Below the pieces are notes generated by a model that saw nothing but the letters and a program-made list of their open reading frames with translations, was not told the origin of the DNA and searched no databases. From JAHDHW01 sp963793295 (lineage in GTDB: Bacteria; Bacteroidota; Bacteroidia; Chitinophagales; Saprospiraceae), in the NCBI GenBank assembly GCA_963793295.1, contig CAWBZX010000002.1, forward strand, positions 58,236-122,235: a stretch of 64,000 nucleotides of DNA, in the 5' to 3' direction. The position numbers were made by a program, and so were the translations under genes. Positions 1 through 8,640 of this stretch are shown one piece after another; position 1 is the stretch's first letter; every line of letters starts with the position of its first letter.

Positions 1-513
1 TCTGGAACAACAATTTCGTATGTTGAAATCATTGGAAATAAAGATGATGGAATCGAATGGTTTGGAGGAACAGCAGTCGGAGACCATTTAATCTCCTGTT
101 TCTGTGCTGATGATGGCCTTGATTATGATGAAGGATATCGTGGTAAAAACCAATTCGTAATTGTTCACCAGGACCCTTCTTCAGGTAATGCTGACCGTGG
201 AGGAGAACATGATGGTGGTACAGATCCTGAAACTGGTACTCCATATGCGACTCCCGTATTTTTCAATGTAACTTCTGTAGGTAATCCGGAAAGCAGAGCA
301 ATCACTTTCCGTGACAATGCAGGAGGCGAATACCACAACAGTATCTTCGTTAACTTTTCTAAGGGAATTGATATCGAATATTTGAAAGGTCAGGACCAGC
401 ATTCTTACAAACAATTTGCAGATGGTAATCTTAAATTAGAAAACAATGTTTTCAATAACATTGATGCAGGAGACAAAGGAGAAGATTTATTTAAAGTAAC
501 GATTCCCGAATAA
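1..513 (+). CDS. beta-helix-like surface protein, 3' end only
   Basis: The open frame begins before the window, so only the last 170 residues are seen. They are rich in Gly, Asp and Asn, with short strands such as DDGIEWFGG and DDGLDYDEGYRG, as expected of a right-handed parallel beta-helix. The protein ends in KVTIPE and shows no T9SS sorting domain. I recall proteins of this kind lying next to TonB-dependent receptors in Bacteroidota, and one follows here, so a surface partner of that receptor is the likely role. The ligand is unknown. A strong terminator 45 bp after the stop, and a new promoter before the receptor, mean the two genes are probably separate transcripts. Confidence 0.6.
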   Translation, partial: SGTTISYVEIIGNKDDGIEWFGGTAVGDHLISCFCADDGLDYDEGYRGKNQFVIVHQDPSSGNADRGGEHDGGTDPETGTPYATPVFFNVTSVGNPESRAITFRDNAGGEYHNSIFVNFSKGIDIEYLKGQDQHSYKQFADGNLKLENNVFNNIDAGDKGEDLFKVTIPE

Positions 514-555
514 AAGAATATTGAATTCAAGCAGTCAATATATACTCGTTCTCTT

Positions 556-586
556 AAAGCACTTTCCATCCGGAAAGTGCTTTTTT
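556..586 (+). terminator. intrinsic terminator after the beta-helix-like gene
   Basis: A perfect 9-bp stem (GCACTTTCC/GGAAAGTGC) with a 4-nt loop is followed by six T residues. It lies 45 bp after the stop codon at 513. Confidence 0.9.
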
Positions 587-607
587 CAATTGTATCACAC
601 CACAAAA

Positions 608-673
608 TTAACTTCGGTTAACATAAAGTTAATATTGGATTAATCACCAATTAATGTTGATTTCGGAATTTTG
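608..673 (+). promoter_or_regulatory. Pho-box-like pentamer array and -7 element of the TonB receptor gene
   Basis: TTAAC or TTAAT pentamers start at 608, 618, 629, 640 and 651, nearly all 11 bp apart, so they face one side of the helix. The last starts 15 bp before GAATTTTG (666-673), a 7-of-8 match to the Bacteroidota -7 element TAnnTTTG. No -33 TTG lies at the usual distance, which suggests activator dependence. The same geometry occurs twice near the phosphate porin at 16.1-16.4 kb. That a PhoB-type regulator binds here is inference. Confidence 0.6.
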
Positions 674-707
674 CACTAAGAGAACAATGTATAAAAATTA
701 TAAAAAA

Positions 708-3589
708 ATGAACAAATTTAAATTACTTCTTAGCTTAATTCTACTCCTTCCACTTTCTTTCCTTTCTGCCCAAAACGGCGGCATTAGCGGAAAAGTTATC
801 GAAGCCGAATCAGGTTTTGAAGTCATTGGAGGCAACGTCGTGATCAAAGGAACCGGTAACGGAAGTTCCACGGACCTTGACGGAAATTATTTAATAAAAG
901 ATCTAGAACCAGGCACTTACACGCTTGAATGCAGTTACATTGGATTTGAAACGAAAGAAATACCTGATGTAGTTGTAGAAAGTGGAAAAATCACCACTAT
1001 TGATATTCAGGTTGGTGAATCTTCCATTCAACTTGAAGTTGCTGTTATTACTGGCAAAAAAATTACTAATACAGAGTCTGCTCTTTTAGCCATTCAGAAA
1101 AAAGCGCCTGTTGTATTAGATGGAATATCTGCAGCTCAAATCACAAAAAGCGGTGATAATGATGTTGCTGCTGCAGTAAAAAGAATTCCCGGTGTTACTG
1201 TAGAAGGAGGTAAATATGTTTATGTTCGAGGTTTAGGAGACCGATACAGTAAGACAACCTTAAACGGTTCTACCATTCCAGGATTAGATCCAAATAAGAA
1301 CACGGTACAGATGGACCTTTTTCCAACCTCATTAATTGATAATATCATTATTTATAAAACATTTTCTCCTAACCTGCCTGGAGACTTTTCAGGTGGTTAT
1401 GTAGATATTGCAACAAAAGATTTTCCAACAACTAAGACGATAAGTGCTTCATTTTCTGCGGGATATAACACGTTATCTACCTTTAACAATAAGTTTATGA
1501 CTTATGAAGGAGGCAGTAAAGATTGGCTTGGTTATGATGACGGAACCAGAGACATTCCACAACTTGTTCAAAATAATGAAGTACCAAAAGATCAAAGAGG
1601 TAGCAATATTGATCCTGATCAGGCAAATCTGCTAACAGATATTAGCGGGTCTTTCAAAAACAATCTCACGTTTCAAAATATATCTCCTAATCCAAATTAT
1701 TCGTTTTCGCTTTCCGCTGGAAATCAAAAACAATTATTTGGTAAACCATTGGGATTTAATGCCGCACTTTCTTATCGTACAGAAAATTCATTTTATCAAA
1801 ATGGAACTTCCGGAATTTATGAATTGACAGGCAATTACGACGCTGTGAATAAATTAACCACTCAGCTATTGCTTGATGATACAAAAAGTACGCAACAAGT
1901 ATTATGGGGAGCAATGTTCAACACCAGCTACAAATTATCCAATAATCATAAAATTGGTTTGACTGCAATGCACAACCAAAGCGGTACCACAGTGGCTCGT
2001 TATCAAGAAGGCAAAAAGCAAAGAGATGATCCGGATGATGGGTATCAAACGAGTACCTGGCAGTATCTTCAAAGAGCGCTTTCTACTTTCCAGCTTAAAG
2101 GAAAGCATGTATTTAACAAATTGAACAATGCAGAATTGAGCTGGCAAAGTTCTTATGCTTTGTCTTCTCAAGACGAACCGGATTTAAGGTTTTTCACCAA
2201 TCGTTTCCGTGAAAAAGCGGACGGTGCTCGTTCTTATTTTATAAAACCATCAAGCGATCGTTTGCCTGTTCGTTATTACCGGTCTATGAACGAAACCAAT
2301 TTTGATAATAAAATTGATATCAGCATACCTTTTAATCAATGGAGTAATTTGAGTTCAAAACTTAAGTTCGGAGGTTCTTATTTGGTAAAGAATCGTGATT
2401 TTCGGGAGCAAAGATATAATTACAGCAATCAATCTTCATCATACAGATGGCGACATCACTCAATATCTTTCAAAAGAGAATTTGTTGACCTATGATGATA
2501 CAGAAGGAATGTATAAAAATAACGGTGATGGTGTTTTTATAGTTGATGCTTACGAGCCGGCCAACAACTACGACGCAAGACAGCAGGTAGGAGCTGCTTA
2601 TGCAATGGTTGAACTTCCTTTGACCAACAAATTAAGAGCGGTTACCGGAGTAAGAATGGAAACAACAACAATTCAATTTTACTCTTTTAGTAATGCGATC
2701 AGAGAAAAATACAGTAATCTCGACGGAAAAGCTAATGTTTTGGACAATCTTGATGTATTACCTTCTCTTAATTTAAATTATGAGATGTCTGATAACATGC
2801 AGCTCAGAATGGCTTACAACAGAACCATGGCAAGACCCACATTTCCGTGAATTAGCACCTTTTGAATCATTCGATTTTATGGGTGGATTTATTTTGATTG
2901 GAAATCCGGAATTGGAAAGAACATTAGTTGATAATGTAGATTTACGATTTGAAATATATCCAAATTCTGGAGAAATAATTTCAGTTAGTGCTTTTTACAA
3001 AAATTTTGATAAGCCAATCGAAAGAACCTATAACCCTGAAGCACCAAATGGCGAATTTACCTTCCGCAATGTAGATCAAGCAATGTTGTTAGGTGCAGAA
3101 TTGGAGCTTCGTAAAAATTTAAGTTTTATAACAGAAGCTTTATCAGATTTTAGTTTAGGAACTAACTTCACCTATATCTATTCTCGTACTGATATTGACT
3201 CAAGAGAATTGGAGCAGATTAGAGCGACTAATCCAAATGCAAAATCTTACCGAGAAATGTACGGACAAGCTCCTTATGTAATAAACGCATTATTGTCTTA
3301 TAAGAACGAAGGTGGAACCAGTGCAAATCTTGCTTTCAATGTTTCCGGTCCTAGAATTTCCTATATTTCAATTGGTGGTACACCAAATATTTATGAATTG
3401 CCAAGAACTTCATTGAATTTCAATATTCAACATGAATTTCCAAATGGCTTAGGTCTAAGACTGGCAGCAAATAATATCCTTAATGCTAAATATCAACAGG
3501 CCATTACTTTCAAAAATCAAGAATATTATGTTCAAAGTAATGATTTGGGAATGGATTTCTCATTAGGGATTAGCTTTAAGCTTCCATAA
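708..3589 (+). CDS. TonB-dependent outer membrane receptor, interrupted by two frameshifts
   Basis: Outer membrane importer of about 959 residues once two single-base excesses are removed. The chosen start (ATG 708) gives a signal peptide (MNKFKLLLSLILLLPLSFLSAQ); ATG 687 is the alternative. Next come a carboxypeptidase-regulatory-like domain (about residues 25-105), a plug with VRGLGDRY and NGSTIPG motifs, and a 22-strand-type barrel ending in ISFKLP. The frame changes near 2430-2447 and again at about 2845 (ACATTTCCGTGA, one C too many). Homology-like sequence runs on without loss across both points. Five TTAAC-like repeats upstream suggest phosphate control. Substrate unknown. It may be a young pseudogene or carry sequencing errors. 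Confidence 0.8.
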
Positions 3590-3610
3590 AATAAACTAAA
3601 AAATAGTCTA

Positions 3611-3647
3611 AAAAAATAGTCCCGAATTAATTCGGGACTATTTTTTT
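3611..3647 (+). terminator. intrinsic terminator after the TonB receptor gene
   Basis: The dyad AATAGTCCCGAA/TTCGGGACTATT is preceded by an A run and followed by seven T residues, so it could work in both directions. It lies just after the stop at 3589. Confidence 0.9.
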
Positions 3648-3682
3648 ATTATATGCCGGAAGTGATTAATGTGTTAATTTTC

Positions 3683-3690
3683 TATCTTTG
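3683..3690 (+). promoter_or_regulatory. -7 promoter element of the patatin gene
   Basis: TATCTTTG is a full match to TAnnTTTG and lies 21 bp before ATG 3712. No clear -33 TTG is visible. It overlaps the TTG at 3688 that would otherwise extend the frame, which argues for ATG 3712 as the start. Confidence 0.45.
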
Positions 3691-3711
3691 GTAAAAGCAA
3701 ACCAAATAAAA

Positions 3712-6531
3712 ATGTCAGAAAAAACGGAAAACAACAACAACCAGGAGACTCAAGACGAACAAATAAATATCCTTGAAAATCCTAAAAAAGAAAGAACACC
3801 AGCAGAAGATATTCAACTTGCAAAAGACATCTTACGCGGAGTCCATAGCCAAACTGAGAATCTGGAAAAGCTTTATAAAAAACTTAAAAACTATAATAAA
3901 TTTGGTCTTGCTCGTAAGATTCTTTACATTTTTAAAAAAAAGAATACTGATCCAAAAAAGAGATTAAAAATCTACCAGCAAGAAGCGCTTTGCACTTTTA
4001 AAGATCCCGACTTACCTTCTGAGGTAAAATTTGACAAAGCTTTAGCTATCCTCAATGAAATTGAAGATATTGAAAATACGAAAAACACAGAGACTTTAGG
4101 ATTGTTAGGCTCCATTTTTAAACGAAAATGGCAATTTGACAACAAGTTTTATAATCTAAAAAAATCCAAGTTTTACTATGCCCGAGGATATGATATTTGG
4201 ATAGACCAAATCGAAAACAATAAAGAAGATACGGACCAAGGATATACTGGCATCAATGCAGCTTTTGTGCTTGATTTGATGGTAAATGTGCAAATGAAGG
4301 AAGTTCGGGAAGTAGGAGCTCAAGATGACTTGGAGGAAAATTTAAAGAAAATCCGGGAGGCCAAAAAAATTAGAACCAGAATCTTAAAAGAGCTTTCTAA
4401 ATTCGTTGAAAATACACCAGAGGAAAAAATATATTATTGGGTTTACACCACTTTGGTTGAAGCTTCAATGGGTATCGGGAATTTTAAAGAAGCAGAAAAA
4501 TATTGGAAACTTGCTTTGGCTAAAAATCCGGACAGTTGGGAACTTGAATCTACAAAAACCCAATTGATGCAGCTGGGCCAAATTATGCTTGCAGTAAAAG
4601 AGCAAGAAATTTACTTAGAAACAATTCTGGACGAGTCGCCACCTAATTTAGCTAAAACAGAAAAAGAAGAAGAATCGCCATATGAAATTTTTGCTAAAAA
4701 GCTTCGCGATTTTTTAAAATCTGCATTAAAAACTGATGAAGAAAATACAGAGAAAATATTAGCAGGAAAGGTAGGCCTGGCACTTTCCGGTGGAGGTTTT
4801 AGAGCAGCATTTTACCATATTGGCGTATTGGCTAAAATGGCTGAATTTAATATTCTTAAACACGTTGAAGCAATTTCATGTGTTTCGGGAGGATCGATTA
4901 TCGGCGCTTATTATTATTTAAAATTAATTCATTTATTTGAGCAAAAAGAAGACAAAGAAATTGTTCAGCAGGATTATATCCAAATCGTCCATGAAATTGA
5001 AATGGAATTTCTAAATGCTGTGAAAAGTGATACCAGAGGGATGTTATTTGCTAATCTGATAGCAAATATCCGTATGATTTTCAGTAAAAAATATTCAAGA
5101 ACTCACCGCCTGGCAAATTTATACGAAAGGTATTTTTATAAAGATCTGTTCAATAAAATTTTACATCAAAGAAGAGCCAGAGGGATGGATGTCGATTTGA
5201 AAGGGCATATCAGGATGCAAGATCTTTTCATTTATCCAAAAGAATATGCAATTGGTGAATTCAGACCAAATCGAGACAACTGGCGTCGTAAAAATAAAAT
5301 TCCGAACCTTATCCTGAATGCCACCGCTTTAAACACCGGCCACAACTGGCAGTTTACTGCTTCCTGGATGGGAGAACCTCCCGGAAACATTGTTAAAGAA
5401 GTTGATGCCAAACATCGATTGCGAAGAATGTATTACTGGGAAGCGCCGGCTGATCATAAAGACATGGGGCTTTCTCAGGCAGTAGCAGCCTCATCCGGTG
5501 TGCCTGGCGTCTTTCCTCCTTTAACTTTGGATAATCTATATCCAAATATTCAGGTACATCTGGTCGATGGTGGAGTTCATGACAACCAAGGTATTGTTGG
5601 ACTAACAGAACAAGAGTGTCAAGTGCTTTTTGTTAGTGATTCAAGTGGACAGCTTTTGGCAGATGACAATTTAAGCAGTAATCCAATGAGTATCTTACCT
5701 CGTACAAACAGTGTATTGATGGAGCGGGTCAGAGAATGCCAATATCTTGACCTTAAGTCTCGGTCTAAATCTTCATTGATCAAAGGACTGATGTTTGTCC
5801 ATTTGCGAAAAGGTTTAGTGGATAAACCACTTGACTGGATCCACTGTGAAGATCCACATGATGCTTCCGATACCGCATCAGCTTTTTATGATAAAGGAGT
5901 ACTTACCAAATACAATATCAGAAAAGATGTTCAAAAATTATTGGCTTCCATCCGAACAGACCTCGATTCCTTCAATGATGCAGAAGCTTATGCATTGATG
6001 TATTCAGGCTATCAGATGACTGAGTACGAACACCTTAAATCAACCGCAGAATGCCTTCCAAAAGAAAATAGAACAGCAATTGATGTGAAATGGGATTTTG
6101 AAGAAATTAGAGAGTTGGTAGAATCTTCAGAAAGCAGTGTTTGGCTCAAAAATATTTTAGCTGTAGGGCAAGGACTTCTGTTCAAATCTTTTTATTTAAG
6201 CAGATGGCTGACGGCTTTTGCATTTGTTATGGGATTGGCCGTCATCGCAGGAATCGTATTTCTTTTCTATACCTTCAGAGATGTATCCATTGATTTCGAA
6301 TATTCTGTATCCCAACTTGGGATTGCAATATTATGGATTATTGGTGGATTGATCTTAGGAAAACTCGTTATCAGTGCTATAAAATACAAAGACACCCTTT
6401 ACAGTGCAATCCGAGGTTTATTAATTGCAATCACAGGTTCTGTAGTAAGTGTCCTTGTCATGCCTTTGTTAAATCGTGTTTATCTTAGTAAAGGAAATAG
6501 AAAAGCCATCAAGAAAAAGAAGAAGAAATAG
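3712..6531 (+). CDS. patatin-like phospholipase with C-terminal membrane anchor
   Basis: Lipid acyl hydrolase of 939 residues. The N-terminal 350 residues are charged and helical, probably TPR-like. The patatin domain follows: oxyanion motif SGGGFRAAF near residue 359, nucleophile Ser392 in CVSGGS, and the catalytic Asp619 in VDGGVHDN, completing the Ser-Asp dyad. Three hydrophobic segments close to the C-terminus (WLTAFAFVMGLAVIAGIVFL, LGIAILWIIGGLILG, GLLIAITGSVVSVLVMPLL) and a Lys-rich tail suggest anchoring in the inner membrane with a cytoplasmic end. No signal peptide is seen. ATG 3712 is preferred over an in-frame TTG at 3688 because the latter overlaps the promoter. It stands alone between a terminator and a convergent gene. 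The physiological lipid is unknown. Confidence 0.85.
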   Translation: MSEKTENNNNQETQDEQINILENPKKERTPAEDIQLAKDILRGVHSQTENLEKLYKKLKNYNKFGLARKILYIFKKKNTDPKKRLKIYQQEALCTFKDPDLPSEVKFDKALAILNEIEDIENTKNTETLGLLGSIFKRKWQFDNKFYNLKKSKFYYARGYDIWIDQIENNKEDTDQGYTGINAAFVLDLMVNVQMKEVREVGAQDDLEENLKKIREAKKIRTRILKELSKFVENTPEEKIYYWVYTTLVEASMGIGNFKEAEKYWKLALAKNPDSWELESTKTQLMQLGQIMLAVKEQEIYLETILDESPPNLAKTEKEEESPYEIFAKKLRDFLKSALKTDEENTEKILAGKVGLALSGGGFRAAFYHIGVLAKMAEFNILKHVEAISCVSGGSIIGAYYYLKLIHLFEQKEDKEIVQQDYIQIVHEIEMEFLNAVKSDTRGMLFANLIANIRMIFSKKYSRTHRLANLYERYFYKDLFNKILHQRRARGMDVDLKGHIRMQDLFIYPKEYAIGEFRPNRDNWRRKNKIPNLILNATALNTGHNWQFTASWMGEPPGNIVKEVDAKHRLRRMYYWEAPADHKDMGLSQAVAASSGVPGVFPPLTLDNLYPNIQVHLVDGGVHDNQGIVGLTEQECQVLFVSDSSGQLLADDNLSSNPMSILPRTNSVLMERVRECQYLDLKSRSKSSLIKGLMFVHLRKGLVDKPLDWIHCEDPHDASDTASAFYDKGVLTKYNIRKDVQKLLASIRTDLDSFNDAEAYALMYSGYQMTEYEHLKSTAECLPKENRTAIDVKWDFEEIRELVESSESSVWLKNILAVGQGLLFKSFYLSRWLTAFAFVMGLAVIAGIVFLFYTFRDVSIDFEYSVSQLGIAILWIIGGLILGKLVISAIKYKDTLYSAIRGLLIAITGSVVSVLVMPLLNRVYLSKGNRKAIKKKKKK

Positions 6532-6544
6532 GCCTTAAGATTTA

Positions 6545-6627
6545 CGGAGGTGTGGATAAGTGAATTGGAATCTTACTTCGATGTTGTCCAATTAACTACA
6601 TCGAAGGTCCATTCATCCACACCTCCG
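6545..6627. repeat. long imperfect inverted repeat between convergent genes
   Basis: Outer arms of 13 bp match perfectly (CGGAGGTGTGGAT/ATCCACACCTCCG). Inside lie a second near-match and an inner 9-bp pair (CTTCGATGT/ACATCGAAG), so an 83-nt hairpin could form. There is no T tract. It lies 14 bp after the patatin stop and 21 bp before the ArsM stop, so it may act as a bidirectional transcript end. Confidence 0.7.
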
Positions 6628-6647
6628 CAAATCAAAAATATCGGATA

Positions 6648-7616
6648 TCAACAGCAGCCACCTCCATCATAAAAGAAAGTAGACTCAGAAATAAAGATAT
6701 CTTCTCTTCCCAAAGCTGCTAACGCTCCACCCGTTTTGTCACAAACTGCCATTGGCTGACTTTGCAAAAGAACGTGTCCCTTTTTATCATCAAAATATTC
6801 TTCATCACCGTAATAGATCGCCGTTTTACCAGTAAAAACGCAAGGGCCGTCTGATGGCATTGGGTCCTTGATCGCGCATACTTCCACGCTTTCGATATAA
6901 ATATTCTCTACTGTGTCATAATGGTTAGGCGATAAAATTCGATAAGGTCGTTTTGCACGAATTTCAACGGTTCCGAAACCAACCTCTGTGATCACTTTGA
7001 TATAATCTTTCAAAGGTAATGAGCCGCTCAGGCAAAGGGCCCGAAGTTTTTCATCTTCGCGTAGATGATCGGGGATATGCATGTCGCAAATAGGATCAGA
7101 CATCACCAAACGGCCATGAGGTTTCAAGACGCGATACATTTCCTGCAAAGCTTTTTTAAGATCATCTTCTTTAAAAATATTAAAAAGGCAGTTCTGCGCT
7201 GCGACATCAATAGATCCATCTTCAACCGGTAAATGCAAAGCATCTCCCTTTTTCAATTCAACAAATTCTGATTTAAACCAATCATTTTTTTCTTCCGCTT
7301 TTACAAAATTTCGGTGCGAAGCAGCCAGCATTTCATCGACAACATCAACCCCAACTACGCCACCTTTTTGACGGCTGAAATAGGAAAATTGAAGCAATTC
7401 CATTCCTCCTCCTACGCCTACATATAGTATTTTTGGATTGTTGACCAAATCTCGCGGATGGACCGTACTTCCACATCCGTAATTCATCCGCAACATGATA
7501 TTTGGAATGTCTAGTCCTGGCAATTGCCACACTGGAGTCGTGGTACAGCAAAGGCCAACATCAGGATTTTCAGCAGCTTTTTTATAGACATCATGTGTCG
7601 TATTCAAATATGACAT
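6648..7616 (-). CDS. arsM: arsenite methyltransferase, arsenosugar type (ArsM)
   Basis: SAM-dependent methyltransferase of 322 residues. The SAM-binding loop is ILYVGVGGGMELL, followed by VGVDVVDEML and the post-I motif KKGDALHLPVEDGSIDV. Cysteines that could bind As(III) are Cys23-Cys24 (GLCC), Cys48 (NYGCGS) and the Cys in AQNCLFN, with a further Gly-Gly-Gly-Cys-Cys at the very end. The long C-terminal part after the Rossmann fold is typical of the family tied to arsenosugar synthesis. The neighbour on the same strand is a DUF2064 glycosyltransferase 89 bp away, which supports this reading. No ArsS-type radical SAM gene is in the window. Generic class I methyltransferase is the fallback. 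Confidence 0.75.
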   Translation of the reverse strand: MSYLNTTHDVYKKAAENPDVGLCCTTTPVWQLPGLDIPNIMLRMNYGCGSTVHPRDLVNNPKILYVGVGGGMELLQFSYFSRQKGGVVGVDVVDEMLAASHRNFVKAEEKNDWFKSEFVELKKGDALHLPVEDGSIDVAAQNCLFNIFKEDDLKKALQEMYRVLKPHGRLVMSDPICDMHIPDHLREDEKLRALCLSGSLPLKDYIKVITEVGFGTVEIRAKRPYRILSPNHYDTVENIYIESVEVCAIKDPMPSDGPCVFTGKTAIYYGDEEYFDDKKGHVLLQSQPMAVCDKTGGALAALGREDIFISESTFFYDGGGCC

Positions 7617-7705
7617 TATTTTTTAAGTTTAATTTTAAAAAAAATGATCCTTTTTATTCTGATCAGCTATCAGGACATGGAAGAACTAAATTAAGTTTTT
7701 GAGAA

Positions 7706-8407
7706 TCATGAAATTGGAGGAGCACGTAGTAGTGAAAATCTATGAAGGTATGGATTTAAAAAGCTGCTTGAATGTTTTAAGAATTGCCGAATGATGTAGA
7801 AAATAATTGCTTCAATTGCCATTCGCAGGCTATATATTTTTGGCAAACTTGCTAAAGCCCGTTTCAGGTCATTCTGATTGTCAATATCAATGGCTGATTC
7901 AAAATAAGTAACAAGAAGGTTGTTATTTAATACAAAAGCCTCAAAATCGTTAACCAGCCGATTTGTGGTCCAGTTAAAATTTTTAAACGTATCCGCTTTG
8001 AATATTTTTTTTGAAACACCAATGAGGTAAAACCCGCCATCAAGCGTTGGGCCTAAAACCAATTCGTTTTTCCGAAGAGCTGATTCTGCCCGAAGAAGTG
8101 TTTTTTCATTTAAAGAAAGACAATCATTTCCAACTGCGATTACTTTTTCAAATCCTTTCGCAAATATAGCTTCAAAAGCGTTCGTGAAACGTTCTCCAAA
8201 AGTTAATCCATGCTGTTTGGAACTATCGAAAACAAAGGAAGGAATCCTGGATTCGCGACTCAACTTGATAATCCTTTGATTTAATTTTTCAGCCAGTTTT
8301 TGGTTCCCACGAAATCCAATATGATCTGCAAATACCTTTTCTTCCGCCTCGTGTTTAGGATCGCGAATAAAAACAAGGATTGCAGTATTGTCTTTCTTTT
8401 CAGGCAT
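7706..8407 (-). CDS. DUF2064/TIGR04282-type glycosyltransferase, arsenosugar-associated
   Basis: GT-A-fold nucleotidyl/glycosyltransferase-like protein of 233 residues. It starts with the strand AILVFIRDPKHEAEEKV. KVIAVGNDCLSL gives the metal-binding Asp region (usually GSDCP), and LGPTLDGGFYLIG is the family hallmark. From family knowledge, TIGR04282 proteins are annotated as glycosyltransferases of arsenosugar synthesis. The gene lies directly upstream of the ArsM gene on the same strand, so the two probably form an operon in which arsenic is methylated and then joined to a sugar. The C-terminal 40 residues (IEAIIFYIIRQFLKHSSSF) are basic and amphipathic and not part of the core fold. Confidence 0.75.
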   Translation of the reverse strand: MPEKKDNTAILVFIRDPKHEAEEKVFADHIGFRGNQKLAEKLNQRIIKLSRESRIPSFVFDSSKQHGLTFGERFTNAFEAIFAKGFEKVIAVGNDCLSLNEKTLLRAESALRKNELVLGPTLDGGFYLIGVSKKIFKADTFKNFNWTTNRLVNDFEAFVLNNNLLVTYFESAIDIDNQNDLKRALASLPKIYSLRMAIEAIIFYIIRQFLKHSSSFLNPYLHRFSLLRAPPIS

Positions 8408-8582
8408 GTCTTAGTTGCACAATTAATTATTCCTCAATGTTAAGTAAATTTAAAATTACTGGCTGTCTCAACTAAGACATTCATTCAAAATACAAGTGAG
8501 CACAACCATAATAATACTTTTTTATTTCTCTCTATGGCTCAAAAATGGAGTTATAATTTCAAGAGGAATATTTAAAGCTAAA

Positions 8583-8618
8583 AATAAAGCCGAATTATTT
8601 TGTGATAATTCGGCTTTA
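8583..8618 (-). terminator. intrinsic terminator of the giant metallopeptidase gene
   Basis: Read on the minus strand: AAAGCCGAATTAT, a 6-nt loop, ATAATTCGGCTTT, then ATTTTT. It lies 23 bp after the stop codon. Confidence 0.85.
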
Positions 8619-8640
8619 GCATATTGATTTAACGTGAAAT

